From assembly GCA_910578085.1 (NCBI GenBank), contig CAJTPM010000004.1, positions 1 through 64,000 of the forward strand: 64,000 bases of DNA. Reading direction: 5' to 3'. Position 1 is the first letter of the stretch; every line of letters starts with the position of its first letter. This document shows positions 52,277-60,943 of this stretch, one piece after another. Position numbers and translations under genes: made by a program. The stretch is from an uncultured Lachnospiraceae bacterium. Its GTDB lineage: Bacteria; Bacillota; Clostridia; Lachnospirales; Lachnospiraceae. The notes under the pieces were generated by a model, which saw nothing but the letters and a program-made list of their open reading frames with translations, did not search any database and was not told the DNA's origin.

Positions 52277-53302
52277 ATGGATTACAAAAAGGCAGGCGTT
52301 GATATCGAGGCGGGCTATCAGTCCGTAGAACTGATGAAACAGTATGTGAAAAGGACCATGCGTCCGGAAGCCCTGGGAGGGCTTGGCGGTTTTTCGGGCG
52401 CTTTTTCCCTGGAGCGTTTGAAAGAAATGGAAAAACCGACACTTGTGTCAGGAACGGACGGCGTGGGAACAAAGCTAAAGCTGGCGTTTGTGCTTGACAG
52501 GCATGATACGATAGGTATCGACTGTGTGGCCATGTGCGTCAACGATATCGCCTGTGCAGGCGGGGAACCGTTATTTTTTCTGGACTATATTGCCTGCGGG
52601 AAAAATTTTCCGGAGAAGATTGCATCTATTGTGAAAGGTGTGGCGGAGGGCTGTGTGCAGTCGGAGGCCGCGCTGATCGGCGGGGAGACGGCGGAGCATC
52701 CGGATCTGATGCCGGAAGAGGAATATGATCTGGCGGGCTTTGCGGTGGGGATCGTGGACGAGAAGGATATGATCACCGGTGCGGATATCGTCCCGGGAGA
52801 TGTGCTTATCGGCATGGCCAGTTCCGGGGTGCATTCCAACGGATTTTCCCTTGTCAGAAAAGTGTTTGAAATGACGAAGGAAAGCCTGAATACTCACTAT
52901 GATGAGCTGGGAACCACCTTGGGCGAGGCGCTGCTTGCACCTACCAGGATCTATGTGAAGGCGTTAAAGGCTGTGAAGGCGGCGGGCGTGCGCGTCAAAG
53001 GCTGCAGCCATATTACCGGCGGCGGTTTTTATGAGAATATACCAAGAATGCTGCCGGAAGGTGTCTGCGCTGTGGTCAGAAAAGACAGTTATGAAATACC
53101 GCCGATTTTCAGATTATTGCAGGAAAAAGGTGGCATAGAAGAGAAAATGATGTATAATACCTACAATATGGGGCTTGGCATGGTGGTGGCGGTGGCGGCG
53201 GCGGATGTGGAACGGACGCTTGCGGCGCTGAGGGAAGCCGGTGAGAAGGCCTGTGTTGTGGGCAGTGTGGAAGCGGGAGAAAAAGGAGTGCGGTTATGTT
53301 GA
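52277..53302 (+). CDS. purM: Phosphoribosylformylglycinamidine cyclo-ligase (AIR synthetase)
   Basis: PurM closes the imidazole ring, turning FGAM into AIR with ATP. The 341-aa protein opens MDYKKAGVDIEAGYQSVELM and contains LVSGTDGVGTKLKLAF, IGIDCVAMCVNDIACAGGEP, LIGGETAEHPDLM and ITGGGFYENIPRML, all expected. GGGAG precedes the ATG. Its end overlaps purN by 7 bases, so the two are coupled. Confidence 0.97.
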   Translation: MDYKKAGVDIEAGYQSVELMKQYVKRTMRPEALGGLGGFSGAFSLERLKEMEKPTLVSGTDGVGTKLKLAFVLDRHDTIGIDCVAMCVNDIACAGGEPLFFLDYIACGKNFPEKIASIVKGVAEGCVQSEAALIGGETAEHPDLMPEEEYDLAGFAVGIVDEKDMITGADIVPGDVLIGMASSGVHSNGFSLVRKVFEMTKESLNTHYDELGTTLGEALLAPTRIYVKALKAVKAAGVRVKGCSHITGGGFYENIPRMLPEGVCAVVRKDSYEIPPIFRLLQEKGGIEEKMMYNTYNMGLGMVVAVAAADVERTLAALREAGEKACVVGSVEAGEKGVRLC

Positions 53303-53943
53303 CAGAACAGAATGCCGGCTGCTTCAGGGTGTTGGTCTGCGTTTCCGGCGGAGGTACAAATCTGCAGGCGATCCTTGATGCAAAGGCGGCAGGCAGGTTG
53401 GAGAATGCGGAGATTGTCCGCGTGATCAGCAATAAGGCGGGGGCCTTTGCGTTAGAGAGGGCTTCAAAGGCGGGAATAGAGGGAGTCTGTGTCTCCCCGA
53501 AGGATTTTCCGGACAGGGCGGCGTTCCACAGCGCTTTTCTGGCAGCGGTGGATGAGGCGAAGCCTGATCTGATCGTGCTGGCAGGGTTTCTGGTGGTTTT
53601 GCCGGAAGAGATGATCTCCCGCTACAGAAATCGGATCATCAACATCCACCCGTCTCTGATCCCGTCCTTTTGCGGCACCGGTTACTATGGACTGAAGGTA
53701 CATGAGGCGGTTCTGGCCAGAGGTGCTAAAATAACAGGTGCTACGGTTCATTTTGTGGATGAGGGGACAGACACCGGGCCCATTATCATGCAGAAAGCCG
53801 TTGTGGTACAGGAAAAGGATACGCCGGAGGTGTTACAGCGCCGCGTCATGGAAGAAGCGGAGTGGATCCTTCTACCGCAGGTTATCGAACTCATTGCTGC
53901 GGGACGGGTGAAAGTGGAGGACGGCAGGGTATCAGTTATGTAG
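53296..53943 (+). CDS. purN: Phosphoribosylglycinamide formyltransferase
   Basis: PurN formylates GAR with 10-formyl-tetrahydrofolate. The 215-aa protein has VCVSGGGTNLQAILDA, the catalytic IINIHPSLIPSFCG with Asn-His, and HFVDEGTDTGPIIMQ with the key Asp. It starts inside the end of purM. Its N-terminus has about ten extra residues before the core, which is common. purD follows after 65 bases. Confidence 0.97.
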   Translation: MLTEQNAGCFRVLVCVSGGGTNLQAILDAKAAGRLENAEIVRVISNKAGAFALERASKAGIEGVCVSPKDFPDRAAFHSAFLAAVDEAKPDLIVLAGFLVVLPEEMISRYRNRIINIHPSLIPSFCGTGYYGLKVHEAVLARGAKITGATVHFVDEGTDTGPIIMQKAVVVQEKDTPEVLQRRVMEEAEWILLPQVIELIAAGRVKVEDGRVSVM

Positions 53944-54008
53944 AGAAAGGCGTTCGGTAGTCTGACAGATATTATTTTTACAATAAAAATAACCAGGAGA
54001 GAAGACAT

Positions 54009-55304
54009 ATGAATATTTTGATAGTCGGCAGCGGCGGCCGCGAACACGCCATCGCGATGAGCGTTTCCAGAAGCCCTGTGGCAAAGAGAATTTACTGCGC
54101 GCCGGGAAATGCGGGAATTTCCGAAGTGGCGCAGTGTGTGCCCATCGGCGCAATGGAGTTTGAAAAACTGGTATCCTTTGCGAAGGAGAAGGAGATCGAT
54201 CTGGTGATCGTGGGGATGGACGATCCTCTGGTGGGCGGTCTTGTGGATGAATTTGAGGCGGCGGGGATCCGCGCTTTCGGCCCCAGGAAAAATGCAGCGA
54301 TTTTAGAGGGCAGCAAAGCTTTCTCCAAGGAACTGATGAAAAAGTACAGAATCCCAACGGCGGCGTATGAGACCTTTGACGATGCAAAGAAAGCGCTTGT
54401 CTATCTGGAGACAGTTTCCTATCCGATCGTGTTAAAGGCGGACGGCCTGGCGCTTGGAAAAGGCGTACTGATCTGCAATACGAAAGAGGAGGCTGTGGAG
54501 GGCGTAAGGACTATCATGGAAGATAAAAAGTTCGGAGACGCCGGGAACTGTATGGTGATTGAGGAATTTATGACCGGCAGGGAGGTCTCGGTCCTTTCTT
54601 TCGTGGATGGAAAGACGATAAAGATCATGTCCTCGGCACAGGATCACAAACGGGCAGGGGACGGCGATACGGGCCTTAACACCGGCGGTATGGGGACCTT
54701 TTCTCCCAGTCCCTTCTATACGGAAGAAATCGATGAATACTGTAAAAAGTATATTTATCAGGCGACCGTCGACGCGATGGCGAAGGAAGGAAGGCCTTTC
54801 CAGGGGGTAATTTTCTTCGGGCTGATGTTGACGGAGCAAGGGCCGAAGGTTCTGGAATATAATGCCAGATTTGGCGATCCGGAAGCGCAGGTAGTTCTGC
54901 CAAGGATGAAAAACGATATAATAGAAGTGATGGAAGCCTGCATAGACGGGAAACTGGAGGGGATTGATCTGGAGTTTGAGGATAATGCGGCGGTCTGCGT
55001 TGTACTTGCTTCCGACGGTTATCCGCTTCATTATGAAAAAGGGCTTCCGATCTTTGGACTGGAACACTTTAAAAAGGATCCGGATTCCCCGGATGGGGGG
55101 TATTACTGTTTCCATGCGGGAACAAAATTTGATGAAAACGGGAATCCTGTCACAAATGGCGGCAGAGTGCTGGGAATTACGGCAAAAGGCTCCGATTTAA
55201 AGCAGGCGAGAGAAAACGCATATAAGGCGACCGAATGGGTGCAGTTTGAAAATAAGTATATGCGGAACGATATCGGTAATGCTATATTACAGGATAAAAT
55301 ATAA
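54009..55304 (+). CDS. purD: Phosphoribosylamine-glycine ligase (GAR synthetase)
   Basis: PurD joins phosphoribosylamine and glycine with ATP. The 431-aa ATP-grasp enzyme begins MNILIVGSGGREHAIAMSV and has LKADGLALGKGV, EEFMTGREVSVLSF, SSAQDHKRAGDGDTGLNTGG and LEYNARFGDPEAQ. GGAG precedes the ATG. It is the last gene of the purE-M-N-D block. The following SH3b gene starts 21 bases later and may be read through. Confidence 0.97.
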   Translation: MNILIVGSGGREHAIAMSVSRSPVAKRIYCAPGNAGISEVAQCVPIGAMEFEKLVSFAKEKEIDLVIVGMDDPLVGGLVDEFEAAGIRAFGPRKNAAILEGSKAFSKELMKKYRIPTAAYETFDDAKKALVYLETVSYPIVLKADGLALGKGVLICNTKEEAVEGVRTIMEDKKFGDAGNCMVIEEFMTGREVSVLSFVDGKTIKIMSSAQDHKRAGDGDTGLNTGGMGTFSPSPFYTEEIDEYCKKYIYQATVDAMAKEGRPFQGVIFFGLMLTEQGPKVLEYNARFGDPEAQVVLPRMKNDIIEVMEACIDGKLEGIDLEFEDNAAVCVVLASDGYPLHYEKGLPIFGLEHFKKDPDSPDGGYYCFHAGTKFDENGNPVTNGGRVLGITAKGSDLKQARENAYKATEWVQFENKYMRNDIGNAILQDKI

Positions 55305-55325
55305 GAAAAGCGGGAGAGGACTTAC

Positions 55326-56768
55326 ATGAACGGGAAAAAGTTAGTGAGAGGTACTATTTTGACAGCCCTGTGTATGGCGGCACTGCTGTATGGAAACGGC
55401 ATGACGGGCAAAGCCTTCTGGGTGGAAGTCAAGAGCAATGAAACGAGAGTCCGCAACGAGGCGAGCACCGAAAGCGAAGTGATGACTGCAGTGAATGCGG
55501 GGGACAAACTGAATGTGTTCAGTGAGGTGCAGGATGGCGCGGGAAATACATGGTATCTGGTGGCCGTCAATAATGCATCAGGTTATGTCCGCTCGGATAC
55601 CGTACAGGAGACATCCGAGCCTGTGGCGGAAGTGGTGGCGGCAACAACGGAACAGCCTGTTGCCACAGATCAGCCTGCTGCCACAGATCAGCCGGCAGAA
55701 CCTGTCTCGTCGTCTGCGGTGACCTCCATGGCCTCTCAGGCAGCCACGATCAAGAAGGATGATGTCAATGTGCGTTCCGAGGCATCTACAAACGGCAGTG
55801 TGGTGGCAAAGCTGGCAAACGGTGCGGCCGTGACGCTGACGGGCAGCACTACCGACGGCAGTGGAAACACCTGGTATCAGGTGAACTTTATCAATAACGG
55901 TTCCAATGTAACAGGCTTTATCAGATCGGATTTTGTGGAGCCCGGCGAGGTGATGGAACCTCAGGCACCGGCGGAGGAGACACCGGCGGAAGGAGAGGAT
56001 CCGGGACTGGCCGATATGTACGGCGATATGCCTGCGGAAGGGGAAACCGCTAATAATGACTATGAGTTGTTTTTTGAGCCGGATGCGGAAGGGGTGGACT
56101 GCTGGTACATCCATGACAATGTTGCGCAGAAGAGATACAAACTGGAACAGCTTATGAAAGCGGATGAAATGAATGCCAGCAATATCGCAATCAAAGATAA
56201 GGAGATCAGCCGTATGAGGATCGTCCTGATCGTTCTTGCGGTGCTTTTGGTGATAGCGCTTGCGGCTGCTGCGATCTTTGGCTTTAAATATCATGATCTG
56301 AAAGATGATGATGATGACGACGAGGATGACGATGACGAGGAGGATTATCGCGCAGCATCTGCCGCCAGAAGACGGGAGAGAGCCGAGGCGGAACCGGCAG
56401 TCAGAAGAAGAGAAACAGCCCGCGGTGAGGAGCGAGGCGCAAGGGGAGCCGTGCGCAGATCTGACGCGGGAGCATACGGAAGGACAGCCGGTACGCAGAG
56501 AAGACCGGAGAGGGAAGAAGTCAGAACTGCCAGACCGGGACGGACAAGAACAGAGGGAGAGATGCCAAAGAGGCAGCCTTCCGCAGCAGCGCCCAGAACC
56601 AGAACCGCGGAGCCGATGAAACAGGTCAGAAGAACACCTGCGCCTTCCGCTCAGGAACCGGTGCGCAAGAGTACCAGATCGGACGTGGAATGGAAATCTA
56701 AAAATTTTCTGGCGGGAGATGAGGACGGCCTGGACTTCTCCTTTATCGACGGTGATGATGAAGATTAA
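55326..56768 (+). CDS. Membrane protein with two extracellular SH3b domains and a charged cytoplasmic tail
   Basis: A 480-aa protein. An N-terminal signal or anchor (residues 8-28) is followed by two bacterial SH3 domains at about residues 33-92 (ETRVRNEASTESEVM to SGYVRSDTV) and 140-205 (VNVRSEASTNGSVVAKL to TGFIRSDFV). A VATDQPAATDQPAEP linker lies between them. A membrane helix spans residues 299-320. It is followed at once by a run of 14 Asp/Glu residues and then an Arg-rich tail of about 130 residues with many RRRE and RT motifs. SH3b domains usually bind peptidoglycan. The tail's charge pattern suggests a disordered cytoplasmic segment. It precedes clpC by about 90 bases. Its function is unknown. 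Confidence 0.85.
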   Translation: MNGKKLVRGTILTALCMAALLYGNGMTGKAFWVEVKSNETRVRNEASTESEVMTAVNAGDKLNVFSEVQDGAGNTWYLVAVNNASGYVRSDTVQETSEPVAEVVAATTEQPVATDQPAATDQPAEPVSSSAVTSMASQAATIKKDDVNVRSEASTNGSVVAKLANGAAVTLTGSTTDGSGNTWYQVNFINNGSNVTGFIRSDFVEPGEVMEPQAPAEETPAEGEDPGLADMYGDMPAEGETANNDYELFFEPDAEGVDCWYIHDNVAQKRYKLEQLMKADEMNASNIAIKDKEISRMRIVLIVLAVLLVIALAAAAIFGFKYHDLKDDDDDDEDDDDEEDYRAASAARRRERAEAEPAVRRRETARGEERGARGAVRRSDAGAYGRTAGTQRRPEREEVRTARPGRTRTEGEMPKRQPSAAAPRTRTAEPMKQVRRTPAPSAQEPVRKSTRSDVEWKSKNFLAGDEDGLDFSFIDGDDED

Positions 56769-56860
56769 GGAGAAAAGCTGAGCCGGCGGGAGGATCTCTT
56801 CGATACGGCGGGATGAGCAGAGAAACCCAGGCGTTTACCATAGTAAAATGGAGGAGCATC

Positions 56861-59305
56861 ATGCAGTCACCATATACGGAAAAAGCAAAATCAGTGTTAC
56901 AGAAGGCGGCGAAGGCAGCGCGGAAATCAGGACAGGGTTATATCGGAACGGAACATATTCTGCTCGGACTTTACAGAGAAGAAAACAGCGTGGCATCCAG
57001 AGTGCTGGCAGAGAACGGGTTGGACGAGAGCAGGCTGTTACAGCTGATCCAGGACTATATTGTGCCGGAAGTGAACGTTGTGATCAAGGAACGGGAAGGT
57101 TATTCCCCCAAGGCAAAGATCCTGTTAGAAGAAGCGGGCAGACAGGCGGAGCGGTTTGGCTCTGATTTAGTGGGAACAGAGCACCTTCTGCTTGCCATGA
57201 TCAAAGAGAGCGACAATGTGGCGGTACGGCTTATGACGACCATGGGTATGTCGGCGCAGAAAGTCTATGCGGATACGCTGTATGCCATCGGGGAGGATCC
57301 CAATTTATATAAGACAGATCTGATGAAGGCGAAAGGACAGTCCAAAAAGAAGGGCTCTATGTTAGAACAGTACAGCAGAGATCTGACGGCTCTTGCAAAG
57401 GAAGGAAAGTTAGATCCGGTGGTGGGCAGAGAGACTGAGATTAAACGGATGATCCAGATCATCAGCCGCCGTACGAAAAATAATCCCTGCCTGATCGGGG
57501 AGCCGGGTGTCGGTAAGACTGCCGTGGTGGAAGGGTTAGCGCAGCGTATCATATCGGGAAACGTGCCCTTTACCGTGCAGGATAAACGTGTGCTGGTACT
57601 GGATCTGTCAGGCATGGTGGCGGGCAGCAAGTACCGGGGCGAGTTTGAGGAGAGAATCAAGAAAGTCATAGCGGAAGTCATAGCAAGCGGCAATGTGATT
57701 CTGTTTCTGGATGAGCTGCATACGTTGATCGGGGCAGGCGGCGCAGAGGGCGCCATCGACGCTTCCAATATTCTGAAACCTTCTCTTGCTAGGGGGGAGA
57801 TCCAGCTGATCGGAGCTACAACGATAGAGGAGTACCGGAAATATGTGGAGCGGGATGCGGCTCTGGAGAGACGGTTCCAGCCGGTGACCGTGGAGGAACC
57901 TACGGAGGAGGAAGCCATTGCCATTTTGGAAGGCATCGTTTCCAGATACGAGGAACATCACCGGGTAACCATCAAAAAAGAGGCGATTGTGGCGGCGGTG
58001 CGCTTATCCAGCCGCTATATCAACGACAGAAGACTGCCGGATAAGGCCATCGATCTGATTGATGAGGCATCCTCGGCGGCCAGGCTGAAAATCATGAAGA
58101 CGCCGGAGAAGCTCTATGAGCTGGAGGCGCAGATCAAGGAGTTAGATATCAAAATCGAGCGGTCCATCCGCTTTGAGGTGTATCTGCAGGCCAGTGAACA
58201 GAAAAAAGAACAGGATGAGCTGGTGAAAAAGTATAACCGCCTGAAAGAGAAGGTGGAGAGAGAGCGGATGGAGAAGAGTTACGTGGTGACGGAGGAAGAC
58301 ATCGCTGCGGTGACTTCCATGTGGACAAAGATCCCACTGCAGAAGTTAGAGGAAAAAGAGAGCGAAAAGCTGTTAAAACTGGAATCCATTCTGCATAAGC
58401 GGGTGATCGGCCAGGAGGAGGCGGTGACGGCTGTCTCCAGAGCCATGCGCAGAGGAAGAGTGGGACTGCAGGATCCAAACAGGCCCATTGCGTCGTTTCT
58501 GTTTCTCGGCCCCACCGGCGTGGGGAAGACGGAACTCAGCAAAGCCCTTGCGGAAGCCATGTTCGGATCGGAAAATTCTCTGATCCGGGTGGATATGTCG
58601 GAATATATGGAAGGTCATTCGGTGTCCAAGATGATCGGTTCTCCACCGGGCTATGTGGGATTTGACGAGGGCGGCCAGCTCAGCGAGAAAGTGCGCAGAA
58701 ACCCCTATTCCGTGGTGCTGTTTGACGAGATCGAGAAGGCTCATCCGGATGTGTTTAATATTTTGCTGCAGGTACTGGACGACGGGCATATCACGGATTC
58801 CAGGGGGCGGAAAGTGAGCTTCAAAAATACGATCCTGATCATGACTTCCAACGTGGGGGCAAAGCGGATCGTGGAACCGAAAAATCTGGGCTTTTCTTCC
58901 AGAAGTTCCAAAGAACAGGATTATGAGACCATGAAGAAAAACGTCATGGAGGAAGTGAAAAAGCTCTTTAAACCGGAGTTCATCAACCGGGTGGATGAGA
59001 TTATGGTATTCCAGCAGCTGGACAAAGACAATATGCGGGAAATTGTGACACTGTTGTCAGAGAATCTGATTAAACGTTCCAGAAAGCAGATGGATATTAA
59101 GTTAAAGATCACACCGGCCCTGAAGAATCATCTGGTGGATAAATATACGGACTTAAAGATGGGGGCAAGGCCCCTGAGGCGTGCGATCCAGACTGTGGTG
59201 GAGGATGCGCTGGCGGAGGAAATCCTGGCGGACAGAGTAAAGAGCGGCGATACGGTGTCGGCCGGATGGAAAGAGGGGAAGGTAACGTTCACAGTGCGAA
59301 GCTGA
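56861..59305 (+). CDS. clpC: ATP-dependent Clp protease ATP-binding subunit ClpC
   Basis: An 814-aa class I Clp/HSP100 unfoldase that feeds ClpP. It has two N-domain repeats (YIGTEHILLGLYREENSVAS; LVGTEHLLLAMIKESDNVAV). NBD1 has Walker A GEPGVGKTAVVEG near residue 213 and FLDELHTLIGAGGAEG. A middle coiled-coil region precedes NBD2, with GPTGVGKTELSKAL near residue 550 and a C-terminal small domain. GGAGGAG precedes ATG 56861; the open frame before it is not conserved. The usual ctsR-mcsA-mcsB neighbours are absent. No CtsR operator (tandem GGTCAAA heptads) was seen upstream. A perfect hairpin covers its stop codon. Confidence 0.93.
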   Translation: MQSPYTEKAKSVLQKAAKAARKSGQGYIGTEHILLGLYREENSVASRVLAENGLDESRLLQLIQDYIVPEVNVVIKEREGYSPKAKILLEEAGRQAERFGSDLVGTEHLLLAMIKESDNVAVRLMTTMGMSAQKVYADTLYAIGEDPNLYKTDLMKAKGQSKKKGSMLEQYSRDLTALAKEGKLDPVVGRETEIKRMIQIISRRTKNNPCLIGEPGVGKTAVVEGLAQRIISGNVPFTVQDKRVLVLDLSGMVAGSKYRGEFEERIKKVIAEVIASGNVILFLDELHTLIGAGGAEGAIDASNILKPSLARGEIQLIGATTIEEYRKYVERDAALERRFQPVTVEEPTEEEAIAILEGIVSRYEEHHRVTIKKEAIVAAVRLSSRYINDRRLPDKAIDLIDEASSAARLKIMKTPEKLYELEAQIKELDIKIERSIRFEVYLQASEQKKEQDELVKKYNRLKEKVERERMEKSYVVTEEDIAAVTSMWTKIPLQKLEEKESEKLLKLESILHKRVIGQEEAVTAVSRAMRRGRVGLQDPNRPIASFLFLGPTGVGKTELSKALAEAMFGSENSLIRVDMSEYMEGHSVSKMIGSPPGYVGFDEGGQLSEKVRRNPYSVVLFDEIEKAHPDVFNILLQVLDDGHITDSRGRKVSFKNTILIMTSNVGAKRIVEPKNLGFSSRSSKEQDYETMKKNVMEEVKKLFKPEFINRVDEIMVFQQLDKDNMREIVTLLSENLIKRSRKQMDIKLKITPALKNHLVDKYTDLKMGARPLRRAIQTVVEDALAEEILADRVKSGDTVSAGWKEGKVTFTVRS

Positions 59306-59315
59306 AGCTTCGCAC
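59294..59315 (+). other. Perfect hairpin centred on the clpC stop codon
   Basis: GTGCGAAGCT (59294-59303), GA, AGCTTCGCAC (59306-59315): a 10-bp perfect stem whose centre contains the clpC TGA. No T-tract follows, and radA starts 13 bases after it, so it looks like an intercistronic processing or mRNA-stability element. Confidence 0.75.
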
Positions 59316-59327
59316 AGGAGAAAAAAT

Positions 59328-60701
59328 ATGGCAAAAGGTAAACAGACCACCGTGTTTTTCTGTCAGGAATGCGGGTATGAGTCCAGCAAGTGGCTGGGGC
59401 AGTGCCCCGGCTGCAAACAGTGGAATACTTTTGTGGAAGAGAATATACGGCCGGCATCGGTGTCTGGCATGGGAGGCGGAAAGGCCTCTTTTTCCCGTGT
59501 AAAAAAGCCGGTGATGCTGCGGGAAATTGAGACAGACGGCGAGGAGCGGTTTGGGACTCATATGGAGGAACTGGACAGAGTGTTAGGGGGCGGTATCGTA
59601 AAAGGCTCCCTGGTGCTTGTGGGCGGGGATCCAGGCATCGGGAAATCCACGCTGCTTTTGCAGGTCTGCCGTTATCTGGCGGGAGACGGGAGAAAGATCC
59701 TATACATATCAGGGGAGGAATCTCTGCAGCAGATCAAACTGCGGGCGGAGCGGTTAGGAGATTTTTCGGATCAGCTTACGCTGTTTTGTGAGACCAATCT
59801 GGATATGGTGGAGGAAGCGGTAAAGAGAAGCGCTCCCGCCATGGTGGTGATCGATTCCATTCAGACCATGTACTGTGAGCAGATCAGTTCGGCGCCGGGC
59901 AGCGTATCCCAGGTCAGGGAGACCTGCGGGCGGCTTCTGCAGTTAGCCAAGGGATTTGATATTTCGATTTTTCTGGTGGGGCATGTGACGAAAGAGGGCA
60001 CGGTGGCAGGCCCCAGGGTGTTGGAGCATATGGTGGATACGGTGCTCTATTTTGAGGGGGACAGATACGCTTCCTACCGGATTTTGCGCAGCGTGAAAAA
60101 CCGGTTCGGTTCCACCAATGAGATCGGTGTATTTGAGATGCGCCAGGACGGGCTGGCGGAGGTGAAAAATCCCTCAGAATTTATGCTGGCAGGCAGGCCT
60201 GCGGGAGCAAGCGGCTCGGTGGTGGTCTGCTCGAGCCAGGGCAGCAGACCTGTGATGCTGGAAATACAGGCTCTTGTGTGCCGGACGAATTTCGGTTTTC
60301 CCAAAAGACAGGCCACCGGGACCGATTTTAATCGGATCAATCTGCTGATGGCGGTGCTGGAAAAGCGGCTGCAGATGCAGATCGGAGACTGCGATGCCTA
60401 TGTGAACGTGGCGGGGGGCATCAAAGTGCAGGAGCCGGCTATGGATCTGGGGATCGTGATGGCCATCGCGTCCAGTTTCAGGAACAGGGTTATTGCGGAG
60501 GACGTAGTGGTCTTCGGCGAGGTGGGCTTAAGCGGGGAAGTGCGTGCTGTGAGTATGGCGCAGTCGCGGGTGCAGGAGGCGAAGAAGCTGGGATTTTCCA
60601 CGGTGATCCTGCCGGAGAGCAATGTGACCGCCTGTTCTGAGATCAGGGGGATCAGACTGTGCGGCGTGCGGAATGTGCAGGAGGCCATTGAGATTGTTTA
60701 G
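59328..60701 (+). CDS. radA: DNA repair protein RadA
   Basis: RadA (Sms) is a RecA-like helicase that drives branch migration during recombination. The 457-aa protein has the C4 zinc finger (CQECGYESSKWLGQCPGC), Walker A GGDPGIGKSTLLLQ near residue 101, the RadA motif KNRFGSTNE near residue 257, and a C-terminal Lon-like domain (DAYVNVAGGIKVQEPAMDL; GEVGLSGEVRAVS). GGAG precedes the ATG. The clpC-radA order is common in Firmicutes. disA, often next, is not found here. Confidence 0.97.
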   Translation: MAKGKQTTVFFCQECGYESSKWLGQCPGCKQWNTFVEENIRPASVSGMGGGKASFSRVKKPVMLREIETDGEERFGTHMEELDRVLGGGIVKGSLVLVGGDPGIGKSTLLLQVCRYLAGDGRKILYISGEESLQQIKLRAERLGDFSDQLTLFCETNLDMVEEAVKRSAPAMVVIDSIQTMYCEQISSAPGSVSQVRETCGRLLQLAKGFDISIFLVGHVTKEGTVAGPRVLEHMVDTVLYFEGDRYASYRILRSVKNRFGSTNEIGVFEMRQDGLAEVKNPSEFMLAGRPAGASGSVVVCSSQGSRPVMLEIQALVCRTNFGFPKRQATGTDFNRINLLMAVLEKRLQMQIGDCDAYVNVAGGIKVQEPAMDLGIVMAIASSFRNRVIAEDVVVFGEVGLSGEVRAVSMAQSRVQEAKKLGFSTVILPESNVTACSEIRGIRLCGVRNVQEAIEIV

Positions 60702-60720
60702 GGATGTTTGTTTGCCGGAC

Positions 60721-60856
60721 GCCGGTCAGGAAATTAAATGCTCCGTCGCCATGCTCTCGCTCCGTAAAAAGCGTAGCGGACACTAAGCTCGAAAATACCT
60801 CGCTAAGTGCCGACGCTTTTTAAGGGGCTCCTTGAGCATTTAATTTCCTGACCGGC
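60721..60856. repeat. Large imperfect palindrome with 23-bp perfect arms
   Basis: The arm at 60721-60743 (starts GCCGGTCAGGAAATTAAATG) is the exact reverse complement of 60834-60856. Inside, TAAAAAGCGT (60765-60774) matches ACGCTTTTTA (60813-60822), and CGGACACTAAGC (60777-60788) nearly matches GCTAAGTGCCG (60802-60812). The whole 136-base element can fold as one long hairpin. No gene lies within 60702-60943. Confidence 0.85.
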
Positions 60857-60943
60857 TGGGCATGACAAAAATGAAAATATTTCATTTCTGACAGTATGCA
60901 GAGATGAAAAATTATTTTATTTGATATATCTCAGGAGTTATGT

